Shown here one piece after another: positions 12,001 through 22,024 of a stretch of DNA of 64,000 bases. The DNA comes from Yponomeuta sedellus (Eukaryota; Arthropoda; Insecta; Lepidoptera; Yponomeutidae), in the NCBI GenBank assembly GCA_934045075.1, contig OW203738.1, positions 9,748,677-9,812,676 on the forward strand. The letters run 5' to 3'. Position 1 is the first letter of the stretch; each line of letters begins with the position of its first letter. Below the pieces are notes generated by a model that ran no database searches, was not told where the DNA came from, and saw only the letters and a list, made by a program, of their open reading frames with translations. The translations under genes and the position numbers were made by a program.

Positions 12001-15000
12001 AATGAAGAAGTCGAAGGTGTTCTCTTTCGAACAAAAGTTTTGTAAATTTGTGTTTAGGATGTAATAAGATGGGATGTTTTTTCTCATAAGGACAGTGTGA
12101 CGCGCTGTCAATACGACCACCCACGCGCAGCACACCGTGATTGTCCAAGAACGGGTTTAAAGAGAGAACATAAGATTTCGAATCCAACGGTTTCTTATTT
12201 TCAAGTGACTGTATTTCTTTAGAAAAGAATTCTCTTTGTGAAGCTTTGGCCAACATGGAAAGTGAGTCATGTAATTCAGAGCAGGTAAGTTCACCAATTA
12301 CTTTAGCTTTATTCTTTTTTGCATTATTTAAGAACCTTAATACATATGCAAATATTCTTTGTAGTTTATAAAGTTTAGAGTATTTTTCAAAAGGTATCTC
12401 GTAATTATGTAGGATTTTAGTGTTTAAGCTTATTTTTGTTTCAGGTAACGTCACAGGAGTACATTTTGATGGTGGCCATTCATCTTCAGATTTAAACAAG
12501 AAATAAGGACCATGCCACCAAAATTGATTTCCAGAGAGGAAGCGCGGTTGAATACCTCTAGATGCCATGTCGGCTGGATTCAATTCCGTAGGTACGTGAC
12601 GCCATGCATTTTTATCAGTAAGATCACGAATTTGTTCAACCCTATTAGATACGTAAGTGTTAAGAGTTTTGGGTTCAGTGTGTAACCATCCTAAAACTAT
12701 GGTGGAGTCTGTCCAAAATATTGAACGAGAAATAGCAATTTTTAGCGATAGCAAAACCTTGGCATAAAGTTTTGCTCCAAGCAGTGCACCCAGTAGTTCA
12801 AGGCGGGGTATAGTTTCAGTTTTCAATGGGCTGACCCTAGTTTTGGCGCACAACAGGTTGACAGATTGTGTGCCCTTAGCATTGGTAGATTTTAAGTAAA
12901 TGCATGCACCATAGGCGTCTTGGGAAGCGTCAGTGAAGCAGTGGATCTCTATTTCTGTGGGAGCTTCGCAAAGGGTATACCTCGGTATTTTTATGTTTTG
13001 AAAGTGTTTAGTGTCGTTATAAAAGTCAAGCCAAGAGTTTCTGATGTCATCAGGTAGATTGTGATCCCAGTCTAGTTTATTTAACCAAAGTTTCTGCAGA
13101 ATAATTTTATGGAATATCGTGCAAGCTGACAGAAGGCCAAGTGGGTCGAAGATCTTGCAAGAGTTTGACAGGATAGAACGCTTCGTAACTTTGGCAATGT
13201 TTTGGGCATCGACAGAAAAGCTTAATGTGTCAGAATCAGGTGTCCATTTTAACCCTAGCACAGAGGATTCCTTGCTGAAGTCTTGAGACTGGCTAATAGA
13301 CGGAATATCGTCAAGAATTTCGGGAATATTAGTGCGAAATTTCCGCAGCGGGAAGCAGCCTTCAGTGAGTTTTTCAGTAACTCCTTTGATAGTAGCCTTT
13401 AAAACTGATTTAGAATCCGAACCAGTGTTGAGGTCATCAACATAGAAATCATTTTTTATGGTATTGGCCACAGCTTCATCCGTACATTCAGATGAGAGTT
13501 GTACTAGACATCTAGTACTAAGATAAGGGGCTGAAGCTGTCCCATAAGTTAGAGTATTTAGTTGCAAAACGTTGAGGGGCTGACTCTCATCTTGTCTCCA
13601 GAGGATTCGTTGCAGGTGACGTTGAGATTTATCTACTGAAACCTGCCTGTACATTTTTTCAATGTCAGCTGTTACTACGTAAGCATACTGACGAAAGCGA
13701 AGTAGTATTGTCATTAGATCATTCTGGACGACTGGCCCAACAAGTTGAACGTCATTTAGTGACTTTCCAGAAGTAGTCTTGCAAGAAGCGTCAAAGACTA
13801 CTCTAAGCCGAGTAGTTTCGCTGTTATGGCGAATAACAGGATGGTGAGGGATATAGTAGCTGAAGTTGTGATCATTTACCGGACCCAAGTTAGTTAGGTG
13901 TCCTAACTGCTCATATTCTTCAATGAAATTTGCATAGTCCGTTTTGATATCGCATTTTGCAAGTTTTCTTTCTAAGTTGTAGAAACGCTTCTTAGCGTGT
14001 TGATAAGAGTCAACGAGAGCACATTCGGGAGGCTCGCTAAAGGGGATTTGTACCGAAAATCGACCGTCCTCTAGACGGGTAGTATGAGTAGCAAAATGAT
14101 TTTCACAATCCTCTTCCTCCTTAGAGAGCTTTACTTTAGATGGAGAAAAGGGAACATCTTCCAATTCCCAAAATCTTGCCACAGAGTCCTTTATCTCTTG
14201 GCAGAAGTATGAATTAGTACGAGAGACCAGGCCTTGGCCCGTTGGCCCTGATACTAGCCAACCCAACTTGGACTCTTGTAAAGTGGGCAGATTTTTACCC
14301 AGTTTAATTTGTTTTGAGGCAATTATATCCCAAAATACATCCGCACCTAGTAAAATATCGATATCTGAGGGGCGATAGAAACTTGGGTCTGCCAATTCTA
14401 GATGAGGCAGGTTCAATCTCGAGGGATCTACCTCTACACTAGGTAGCATTCCAGTAATGTGCGGTATCACCACACAAGAAACCTTGAATTGGTAAGAGTT
14501 GATGCGTGACTTCAGAGTCACATCGCAAGTTTGAGTAGTATTAGTCACTTTATTATTTAGACCAGCTATAGACATCGTGGTGTCGGAACAAGAAAGATTT
14601 AATTTTTTTTGTATTTTTTCAGATACGAAGGAAGATTGAGAGCCATTATCCAGGAGAGCCCGCACACTGTAAGTTTTGTTAGTTCTTTTATCGAGCAGAT
14701 CAACTTCAGCAGTACACAATAGAACTTGTCCGGGTGTCACCACAGACAAGGAAGTGGAATCAGTAGTAGTAGCCTGCATATTGGCAGTAGGAGCCATTAT
14801 GTCAGTAGAATGGGCATGTAGATCGCGAGTAGGGGCCCGAACGCAGTTGGGATGGGCCTGTAAATCTTGAGTAGGGGCCGACTCAGAGTTGAGATGGGAC
14901 TGTAGTTCGTGAGTAGGGGCCCGACTACACTTGAGATGGGCCTGTTGATCTTGCGTAGAGGCCCGGCCACAGTTGTTATGTACCTGTGCGCCAGGACGAC

Positions 15001-18000
15001 TAGGAGCTTGCATAGTGACAGCAGATAAGTGAGTAGGTGCAGCTCCCTGAGAAGGCACTGAAGCAGAGGTACTAGGTTCATGACCCGCAGGTAGGTGAGA
15101 GTAGAGTTGTTTGTGCAATAACAAATTATGTTTTCTTTTACAGAGCATGCAAGGAGTGTGTCTGCAGTTGGCAGCAAAATGGCCTGGACGAAGGCAGTTA
15201 AGGCACAATTTGTGCTTTGAGACTTCATTAAATCTCTCTTCTAAGGACATAGCCTTAAATTTATCACACTTGTATACAAGGTGATCCTTAGAACAGATAA
15301 AGCAAGTGGCCAGACTTGAGTTTGTCACAAAGGCTGACTTAATAAAGGGTTTTCTTTCAGTTTTAATTTCAGTGGGCCTATGGCCTTTATTACCATGTAA
15401 TGTTTCTAGTATGTCAGCACGGTGACGAAGAAAATCAATAAAGTTTTTTAAAGACCAAGTACAGTCAGCATTACCTTTTTGCTCCTCCCATTTGGCACAA
15501 GTGGCACCGTCTAGCTTTGACACCATCATAAAGATAATTAAAGAATCCCAATGATCAGTGGGTTCGTTTAATGCATTGAGAGCTTGTAGGTTTTTTGTGA
15601 AATAATCTATCATGAAGCGCAGGGATTTAAATGACTCTTTGATGATAGGTTCAAAGGTGAAAAGAGCCCTTAAATGATTGTTTATTAATAATCTGTTGTT
15701 ATTATAGCGATCAACAAGCAGCTCCCAAGCCAACTTATAGTTGCGAGCATTGAATTCCAGTGATTTTATAACATTTAGTGCTTCTTTCTCTAGAGAAGAC
15801 CGCAAATAGTGAAACTTGTTGATATCAGGAATGGAACTGTTGCTGTTCACTAGAGAATCAAAAGTATCCCTGAACTCCATCCATTTGGCATAATGCCCAT
15901 CAAATGAAGGCAGCTGAATGGTTGGTAGCCTTACATTGCCAGAGTTATGGTTGGAATTAGAAGAAGTTTCATTCAGATTAGTTTTAGTATTTCTTTCAAT
16001 TAATCCTTGAGCAATAACAATCTTTGAGCAGAATTCACTCTCAATGTTTTCATTTTCTCCCATCTGATCAATATCTAAAATCTCAATATTATTTTTTAAG
16101 TCATCAAATCGATTCAACAAGTCCTTAAATCTTGTTAACTTTAGTTCAAGTTCAGAAAGTAGCTCTTTAGAAAAGTTTTCTTCTTTTTCAATCAGTTCAA
16201 TAGTGTCCAAGTACTTAGAAAAGGTTGTTATTCTTCCCTTAATAGCAGTGCGTTGGCGAATAAGCTGTTCCAAGGAAACCGCCATGTTTAAAATTGTACC
16301 TTCCTACTTATTTTAGTAATAGCAAATCAAATATCAGTAAGTAGTCTCTGTATGTAGGTGGCAATGTGGCAAAAGATAGTAGGTAGGCACAGCAACAAAC
16401 CAAACAGACCAACAAGTAAGTACAAAATAAGTTCAAACCGTGCAGGCCGCTGTAACAGCGGCAAGTGAAGTAACTCAGTCAGCAGCTCACGCGCGATGCC
16501 GGCCCTTTCCAGTAAGCAGCTAGCACTCACGCACTCAGCAGAACCCAAGAAGCAGAGGTCTCGACGACGCGAAGACCTAGAAGTGTTAGTACTTTAGCAA
16601 TATGCAAAGCTTTACAAAAATCGTCCTCAGACGCAGTAGAATAGTAGACTATGAATTTCGAAGTTTTAAGAGTTTTTTATGCTTTAGTTCAACAGCTTGA
16701 CTATGCAGTAAAGTAGGTAAGTAGTAGCTTAGATAAACCTATCTTTTCATCAAGAGTAGGCAAATAGTAATACTCGTAGTTATTCTCAGATTTTAGTAAT
16801 AGGCCCTTTTTAGTATAATAGACATCAACAAGACAAGAGAGGCACCTATTTTAGTTAGTAGCTAGGTAGTAGACCAAATTCAGTAGTAGGTATTTTACCT
16901 TTCAGATAAATAGTTACAGCAAGAAAACACACATTTGTGTTTACCTAAGTAGAATTTAAGAATCTGACTCCATGAATAGAAAAGTAACGTGAGAATGCGT
17001 ACCTTGGAGTGAAATAGAAGAGTGCGGTGGCGAGCTATGGAAGTAGGAAGGTAGGTAACTTACAAGGCATTAAGCAACCATGAACACCGATAACGCGTAA
17101 TTACGTCACACTGCACACCGGTAGGTATTTCCTTCGAACTCCCAAACGACCAAGCCTGGCTACGTAGTAGATGTTCTAGAAGTTTGACCCGCGACGACGC
17201 CCGGAGGTAGGTAGGTAGCTCGTATCGTCAGATTCGTCCGTCGTCGTTCGCTGATAGTAGGTACTTAGGCGATCACGTAGATATTTAGGTAGGTTGCGTC
17301 TGCGTTCAAGCGAAGGTGGTAGGTACACGGTTTCTCACGTCGTTGTACAGTGCAGCAAGATGAAACAGGAACGTTGCGTTGAGAGTAGAAAGACGAATTT
17401 CTTCTTAGTAGTATCACGTCGCGAGTCACCAATATGTCCAGGGTAAAGTAAAGATCTTGCTGCTTATAGAAGAAATCCGTGTAATGTCTTTAGATAGGTT
17501 TACAATTAGTACAATATAAGAGGTAAAATTCAACGCAACACGCGTGCTCCCATCTGAGCGGCGTTTTCCCGAGTGTCGGCGCAACGCGGCGCGGGCGCGC
17601 ACCCCTTCTCCGCCTCAGACCCCGCTGTCGCCCGAAGGGTGTTGCCACCTTATTGGGAAATCCCAACACACCCTCATCTAAACATTTGTTAAAGATTCTG
17701 GCTAAATGGGGTGCCAGGGTATCGATTACTGAGCTAACTACTGTGACTGACATACCCCATAAGTCCTCAGTTTTTTTAAGCTTTAGCTTTTTAAACGATT
17801 TAATCACAGTATGGGCTTCAATATAGTCGAACGAAAAATCGTGATGGCATGGGGGGACATTGTCTTTCAAAATACTTTCATTAAGAGCAGGAGAAGAGTC
17901 TAAAGGAGCTGTCGTTACAATTGGAACATTTGTAAAGAACTGTTCAAAAGCCGTAGCAATGTCTTCATTTGAGGTTATTAATTTATCATCTATTTTAAGT

Positions 18001-21000
18001 GAAAGTTCGCGATCTCCTGATTTGGATTTACCGGTTTCCTTATTTATAATAGCCCAAATTGTTCTGGATTTATAAGACGATTGAAGGATTTTGGATTTTA
18101 TATGCTCACATTTTGCTTTGTGGCAGACGGCCTTAAATAATTTTGAATATAGTTTAACATACTGTATAAAACTGGAGTCATATGTGTATGTTTTTTTCTC
18201 ATGTAGCGCATATAGTGTGTCCCTGCTTTTTCGGATTCGGAAGAACGAAGTAAGTGAAAATGATATGAACTATCCCTGTGCAAAGGTAAATCAAGTATAA
18301 CTAATATTCACAATTTGCATGCAACCACAAATGAATGTTAATAAAGCGAACGAAAATGTCAGGACCATGGCAGGTGGCAGACCCTGGTCTCTGCCTACAC
18401 CTCCGGGATACAGGCGTGAGTTTTTTCTTCACATTTTTTTCGCCACAAGGAGAGCCTCATTTCGCATAGATATGGGGATTTTGTTACACCGTGTATTATT
18501 AATTTCATAAATTATCTATACTTTAGGAACTAATTACTAAAATCCGTGAACTCGGAATACGACAGCATCAATACATACGCTACGTAGCTTCCTTCGCAGG
18601 TGCGAGGTGTAGCCGTTTAGAATTTTACTTGGTCTATAAAATCACTTGAAGAAAGGCTTAAATCTTAATTAGAAATTGCAACGTTATTGATTGAAAAATG
18701 TTTTGCCATTGACGGCAGAATTCGCTGTGATTCAGTTGGGTTTTACTCGATGTTTATCAGGTACCAAACAAACACTGCTAAATATATTAATAGAATAAAG
18801 TTAACTGGATAACTATTTCTCGCGCACACAACATTGAAAATGAAATGAAATGAATATACTTTATTGCACACCAGGAATTACAATTTAGAAAATAAGAAGA
18901 TACAGATTAAGGTACAATTGGCGGTCTTATTACTAAAAGTAATTTCTTCCAGACAACCCTGACATTGCTGACTATTTTGTATGAGAGAGAGACAAAAAGT
19001 TAGCTAGTTCTTTTCTTTAGTTCTTCTTTTTTTATATATCCTATAAACGTCTCACTGCAGGGCACAGACCTTCTCTTATTGAGAATATGGGCTTGATTGA
19101 CACGCTTACCCACCGCGGATTGGCAATTTCAAGCGCTGAGGTGTTTGAACACCTCAGACACTCAGATTTCTTCACAAAGTATTCCTTCAAATTTGTCTTT
19201 GATTATTTATTTTTATTTATTAGGTCCATCAACAGTTGCGACATCTTTATATGCATACAATTACCTCATACTATCTATTGCGCTTCGTAACATTCTTAGC
19301 AATATAACTTCGCGTCGTGATCTGATTTGTAAAGGCAAAGGCAATTTCAAGCGCTGAAGTTAGTTGAACAACTCAGACACACAGGTTTGGTGGTAGCGGA
19401 GCGGTAGCACACCGGGTTCTCAATCGGGAGGTCGTGGTTTCGTATCCCGGCTCAATGTATCAATAGCTTTGTTTTCTAAGATGCTATAGCAGCAATACCA
19501 TTCACTAACGGTGAAGGTATTAGTTAATACTATAGAATCCGAAAAATTAATTAGCCCCTAGCCTCAGTCATATATCCATGCTATGGTTGTCTGGAGGAGA
19601 TCGCTTTTAGCGATAAGTCCGCCAATTATATACTGTAACTTAGATATTCTTGTACTCTCAAAATGATGTGCAATTAAGGAGAGAATTTAACTAGGTAAAT
19701 ACTTAACTGTGCTGTCTCTTTGAATTTCTCGGCGAAAAGCGTGACATAACGTTACTTAAGTATTTAGTTAGTGTAATACCGAATTCAGACACCAGTCAAA
19801 AGATTCCTAGTCTCACCTCTCACTCCGCATGTCTGGGAGACTCCTGTTAATGGCTATCTTATCGCTAACTAGTATGTTGTAGGAGTGTAAGGCGTAGAGA
19901 TCTCGTGCCGTGATAACCTCCCGCGGAGACAGCTGCACAGGACGCCCTCCTTCCCCCGCGCCCGGCACGGGGTTGTAGCCATTGCGATTGATTATCTCTG
20001 GAATTCGAAAAATATTCTTTTTATGGAATATGGTAGCTTTTGGTGACGTAAATCATAAAAACAAATGTTCGATTTTTTAAAGAATAATCTGAAGAATATG
20101 TAAGAAACGCACAAAACAAGGCATAGTCAAGGACGAAGAATAATTCTTGTCTGTAGTCTGTAGATTCATTTTGAACAAAAATATTCGTATAGTGACATTT
20201 GTTTGTCATAAGAGCGGTCATTGAAGTAAATGTATAGGAATATATTAAATTTCATCATCATAAACAGCACACATCTGCCCACTGCTGGGTTGTAGGCCTG
20301 GTTCGAATCCCGGCTGGGAACAAAAAAAAGACCCCAGGTCTTGGATGTTTACATGTTTGTGATGTCGTTGTTTCTGGTTCCCACGACACAGGGTATCCAA
20401 GTGTGGGGCCAGAAGCAATGTATGTGCCATTATGTAAATGTTATTATTATGTTATATTATATATTCCGCTTTTTGCCCATCTTAACCGATCTCTCGTTAT
20501 TCGCATCCTCGGGCCCTTATACGACTTGATCTCATCGATCTGTTGGTCTAACTACTGACGTCCGGTTCTTTAACCAGAATCGGTTTTTGTTTTATGTAGC
20601 CGGGCTGGGCAAAAGTCACCAAAGTCAAATGATAATTACTAGAACAATATATATTCTTACCATCTGACAGAATACCACCACTGCCTCCACCGACATAATG
20701 ACCTACTACAACTCTCATGCCACTATTGTCCACATAGGACTCTTTGTCAAATCTCAAGCTGAAAATCAAAACACAATACATATTACACAAAATAAGGAAT
20801 TTAAGGTTTTCCTCTAAATTTATTGTTGAAATTTAAGTATAACAATAATTAACATAAAATATGAATGATAAATTCAAAATAAAATGTCATAGGCAAGTAT
20901 AAAGCAGATATAGTTTAAAGAACAAATGTGGAGTTTCTTCGTTAGTTTCTACTCCAAATCAATTAATTGAGAACCTACCAGCTTTGACATTCATTAATTA

Positions 21001-22024
21001 AAAAAAAAAATATCATAGTAAATACAACTTTTTGACTTATTCCCATTTTACCCAAAGGGAATAAATACAAAGTGTTTTGTCATGGAAAACAATCTATCCC
21101 TCTGGAAAACAGATCCATAAGTTTACTTATCTATAGATCTGTGAGGTTCTTGATTGATTACCCTTGTCTTAGATACTAATATTATAAAGTGAAATAATTT
21201 ATATGTTTGTGGGTTTGAATAAGGGGTTAGTCTTTGAAATTACTCATGCAATTTCAAAAAAACTTTCACAAGAATATCTGTAGAATAGACCATCGGGATG
21301 GACATCACAGGGGCAATCCCGTCTTGTCATGGACACTGCTGGTTTTTAGTTTTCCTTAGCACAAAATTAAAACACTTATACGATCACCTTGTTATCCATC
21401 CAACTACCTCATGCCTGTTTGTCTGTCAAATCCCTTTATCTTATATTGAAATCATGGTTGTATTCTTTTTTTTTTGGTTGTGCAATAAATTGTTCTCTAT
21501 CAATACTCAACGGAATCATGATTTATAGGGGTACTTTCATATAGAGATTTGTATGGAACCTTCAGTACTCGAGTCCAACTCCCACTTGTCCAGTCTTTTA
21601 TAAATTCAAAACTTACCTTTTAAGCCATGGCTCTTGGCTTTTTCCTCTTATTGTATTGTAAAGTTCTAAGCTTACATAGAACATAGCATTAATTAACACT
21701 ACTAAAAGTATGATAAGAACTATGATTTTCTTTTTCCGACCCCTACAGAGTAAAGACCAGAATTCCTGTAAATAAAAAAATACAGTTATTAGTACTGAGG
21801 GTACATGAACTAGGTCATGTAAAGTTTATCTAAGTTCACTAACACTTGGAGCGATCATAACGTAGGTTGAACGAACACTGACTATTATTCTACCAAAACT
21901 TAGTAGGTACCAATTGTATTACAGTATTTCTTTTCATTTAGATAACCGATAAGAAAAGAGTTATGTTTGAAATAGACCAAGAAAGTAATCACTAATATGC
22001 GATACATACATTTGTCAAAGTCAT
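6075..22024 (-). CDS. Polypeptide N-acetylgalactosaminyltransferase (pgant/GALNT family), complete, 7 exons
   Basis: Transfers GalNAc from UDP-GalNAc to Ser/Thr of secretory proteins in the Golgi (family knowledge). Coding exons on minus: 22024-22010, 21765-21617, 20758-20661, 19997-19817, 8767-8629, 7848-7663 and 7112-6075. All junctions are GT-AG, phases agree, and the 1806 nt encode 601 aa, normal for the family. Residues about 19-36 form a type II membrane anchor after a basic RKKK. The catalytic domain follows: [16 protein letters not shown] (about 250-256, DxH metal site) and [10 protein letters not shown] (about 358-367). A ricin-type lectin tail spans about 476-601, with CL and QxW-like pieces (KQVWEQ, DQSWYF). 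The start is the ATG at 22024, whose five-codon exon splices in phase to the anchor exon. Intron 4 is 11 kb long and full of mobile DNA. Which pgant paralog it is cannot be fixed from sequence alone. Confidence 0.93.
8003..8125. repeat. Palindromic MITE, family M1, in intron 5 of the GalNAc-transferase
   Basis: Shares aagtaaatagttaa, ctgtctcttcgaat, agaaaagagcgt and acgttacttaagtat with 19678-19795 and with the split copy at 3628-3983. The ends gccagtttctggaatgagaa and ttctcagttcagaaac are imperfect inverted repeats. Confidence 0.65.
9084..10651 (-). mobile_element. CR1-like LINE, 3' part of a copy split by BEL/Pao
   Basis: Minus-strand reverse transcriptase frame: [57 protein letters not shown]. 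The frame at 10637-9888 then breaks into shifted frames (9966-9613, 9724-9380). The usual GVPQGSILGP of the other copy is [10 protein letters not shown] here. The 3' end (aataaaaccttttcatttca on minus) matches the ends of the copies at 31313 and 63990. It is continuous with 17674-18245 across the BEL insertion. A decayed, inactive copy. Confidence 0.85.
10652..10656. repeat. Target-site duplication of BEL/Pao, left
   Basis: CACCC here and at 17669-17673. The intact LINE copy at about 29720-29735 has a single, slightly different version of this site (ATACCC on the complementary reading), so the second CACCC came with the insertion. Confidence 0.85.
10657..10890 (-). repeat. BEL/Pao 3' LTR
   Basis: 234 bp, identical to 17435-17668 except at two positions near the left end (tatagtagaaa vs tatagaagaaa; ccgtataatg vs ccgtgtaatg). 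The polyprotein stop codon falls inside this LTR at 10712. Confidence 0.95.
10712..16285 (-). CDS. BEL/Pao gag-pol polyprotein, 1857 aa, uninterrupted
   Basis: Starts at the ATG at 16285. Approximate residue positions by domain: gag-like region 1-320; CCHC-type cysteine motifs 325-385 ([14 protein letters not shown]); aspartic protease about 545 ([11 protein letters not shown]); reverse transcriptase about 870-960 ([20 protein letters not shown]); RNase H-like about 1115 ([12 protein letters not shown]); zinc-binding integrase N-terminus about 1440-1465 (CVRCQRF); integrase core with D, D and E at [15 protein letters not shown] and GGIWEAGVK (about 1490-1605); a DUF5641-like C-terminal region about 1690-1770. 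The reading frame runs into the LTR before stopping. No frameshift or nonsense codon is visible, so the element may still be functional (inference). Confidence 0.95.
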   Translation of the reverse strand: MAVSLEQLIRQRTAIKGRITTFSKYLDTIELIEKEENFSKELLSELELKLTRFKDLLNRFDDLKNNIEILDIDQMGENENIESEFCSKIVIAQGLIERNTKTNLNETSSNSNHNSGNVRLPTIQLPSFDGHYAKWMEFRDTFDSLVNSNSSIPDINKFHYLRSSLEKEALNVIKSLEFNARNYKLAWELLVDRYNNNRLLINNHLRALFTFEPIIKESFKSLRFMIDYFTKNLQALNALNEPTDHWDSLIIFMMVSKLDGATCAKWEEQKGNADCTWSLKNFIDFLRHRADILETLHGNKGHRPTEIKTERKPFIKSAFVTNSSLATCFICSKDHLVYKCDKFKAMSLEERFNEVSKHKLCLNCLRPGHFAANCRHTPCMLCKRKHNLLLHKQLYSHLPAGHEPSTSASVPSQGAAPTHLSAVTMQAPSRPGAQVHNNCGRASTQDQQAHLKCSRAPTHELQSHLNSESAPTQDLQAHPNCVRAPTRDLHAHSTDIMAPTANMQATTTDSTSLSVVTPGQVLLCTAEVDLLDKRTNKTYSVRALLDNGSQSSFVSEKIQKKLNLSCSDTTMSIAGLNNKVTNTTQTCDVTLKSRINSYQFKVSCVVIPHITGMLPSVEVDPSRLNLPHLELADPSFYRPSDIDILLGADVFWDIIASKQIKLGKNLPTLQESKLGWLVSGPTGQGLVSRTNSYFCQEIKDSVARFWELEDVPFSPSKVKLSKEEEDCENHFATHTTRLEDGRFSVQIPFSEPPECALVDSYQHAKKRFYNLERKLAKCDIKTDYANFIEEYEQLGHLTNLGPVNDHNFSYYIPHHPVIRHNSETTRLRVVFDASCKTTSGKSLNDVQLVGPVVQNDLMTILLRFRQYAYVVTADIEKMYRQVSVDKSQRHLQRILWRQDESQPLNVLQLNTLTYGTASAPYLSTRCLVQLSSECTDEAVANTIKNDFYVDDLNTGSDSKSVLKATIKGVTEKLTEGCFPLRKFRTNIPEILDDIPSISQSQDFSKESSVLGLKWTPDSDTLSFSVDAQNIAKVTKRSILSNSCKIFDPLGLLSACTIFHKIILQKLWLNKLDWDHNLPDDIRNSWLDFYNDTKHFQNIKIPRYTLCEAPTEIEIHCFTDASQDAYGACIYLKSTNAKGTQSVNLLCAKTRVSPLKTETIPRLELLGALLGAKLYAKVLLSLKIAISRSIFWTDSTIVLGWLHTEPKTLNTYVSNRVEQIRDLTDKNAWRHVPTELNPADMASRGIQPRFLSGNQFWWHGPYFLFKSEDEWPPSKCTPVTLPETKISLNTKILHNYEIPFEKYSKLYKLQRIFAYVLRFLNNAKKNKAKVIGELTCSELHDSLSMLAKASQREFFSKEIQSLENKKPLDSKSYVLSLNPFLDNHGVLRVGGRIDSASHCPYEKKHPILLHPKHKFTKLLFEREHLRLLHCGPQQLLSSIREQFWPTGGKVLASATVRLCVRCQRFKAKPLLKIMGNLPKPRVTPALPFETCGTDFAGPFLILNRKGRDARTSKCYLCIFVCFGTKAVHLEIVSDMSTDAFILCLRRFIARRGKPHTIYSDNGRNFVGASNELSRLLKTNQKPVSEFACGEGINFIFSPAYAPHFGGIWEAGVKTAKFHLKRAAGNTGLVFEELNTLFAQIEAIMNSRPLTSMSNDPSDLLPLTPGHFLVGRPLTSLPSPVSDRVKLTRYQLIERLRQHFWTRWTKEYLSSLQQRTKWKTKTRNLQPGDMVLVMDANLPPLKWLLGRINRLYPGADGLCRVADVNTEGGVVRRALSKLCALEGIIESHELLGQQAPKGGRMLGFPNKVATPFGRQRGLRRRRGARPRRVAPTLGKTPLRWEHACCVEFYLLYCTNCKPI
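10891..10904 (-). promoter_or_regulatory. BEL/Pao polypurine tract
   Basis: Read on minus, AAGGGGGGGAGGA directly abuts the 3' LTR. This is the expected position and composition of the plus-strand primer. Confidence 0.75.
16286..17434 (-). other. BEL/Pao untranslated leader
   Basis: Noncoding region between the primer-binding site and gag. It is rich in gtaggtagtag-type words on the + strand. The 73-codon frame inside it lacks any protein signature. Confidence 0.6.
17414..17431 (-). promoter_or_regulatory. BEL/Pao primer-binding site
   Basis: On the + strand, tcacgtcgcgagtcacca ends in CCA and looks like a tRNA 3' end. On the minus strand it is the complement, three bases downstream of the 5' LTR. 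The tRNA species was not identified. Confidence 0.65.
17435..17668 (-). repeat. BEL/Pao 5' LTR
   Basis: 234 bp, 232 identical to 10657-10890. Followed by CACCC (17669-17673). Confidence 0.95.
17674..18245 (-). mobile_element. CR1-like LINE, 5' part of the copy split by BEL/Pao
   Basis: Minus-strand peptide [20 protein letters not shown] and [20 protein letters not shown] matches ORF2 of the copy at 29560-29720. Similarity to that copy starts near 18245 (ccgaaaaagcagggacaca), so this insertion is 5'-truncated and lacks ORF1 and the endonuclease. Confidence 0.85.
18838..19060 (-). repeat. LINE 3'-end fragment
   Basis: gaaatgaatatactttattg on + is the complement of a caataaagtatattcatttc-type LINE 3' terminus. 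The following words (taatttcttccagacaaccc) recur in complementary form near other LINE ends in the window. It has no coding capacity. Confidence 0.45.
19378..19470 (+). repeat. tRNA-like SINE head
   Basis: tggtagcggagcggtagcac, ctcaatcgggaggtcgtggt and ttcgtatcccgg resemble a tRNA D-arm, variable loop and T-arm. It is followed by LINE/SINE-like sequence (ggagatcgcttttagcgata) up to about 19675. Judged a SINE, not a functional tRNA gene, because the fold is imperfect. Confidence 0.45.
19678..19795. repeat. Palindromic MITE, family M1
   Basis: Shares ctgtctctttgaatttctc, aaaagcgtgacataacgtta and cttaagtatttagttagtg with 8003-8125 and with the split copy at 3628-3983. It lies 21 bases beyond exon 4 of the glycosyltransferase, inside intron 4. 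Confidence 0.65.
20270..20420 (-). repeat. SINE fragment with T-arm-like box
   Basis: ggttcgaatcccggctggga followed by an A-run and aggtcttggatgtttacatg, within intron 3 of the glycosyltransferase. The T-arm-like box suggests a tRNA-derived SINE. The orientation is uncertain. Confidence 0.4.

Larger units (their letters stand above)
10657..17668 (-). mobile_element. Full-length BEL/Pao LTR retrotransposon
   Basis: 7,012 bp. Both 234-bp LTRs start TG and end CA on the + strand. There is a primer-binding site, a polypurine tract and one uninterrupted gag-pol reading frame. The element lies inside a LINE, which lies inside intron 4 of the glycosyltransferase, in the same orientation as the host gene. 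A leader of about 1.15 kb (16286-17434) between the 5' LTR and gag is noncoding. No envelope-like frame was found. Confidence 0.95.

Noticed and set aside
14797..15228. 143-codon minus frame overlapping the BEL polyprotein
   Set aside because: Out of frame with the polyprotein in a low-complexity repeated stretch.
17490..17870. 126-codon frame joining LINE ORF2 to the BEL LTR
   Set aside because: Created by the insertion: its first part is LINE and its last part is LTR sequence.
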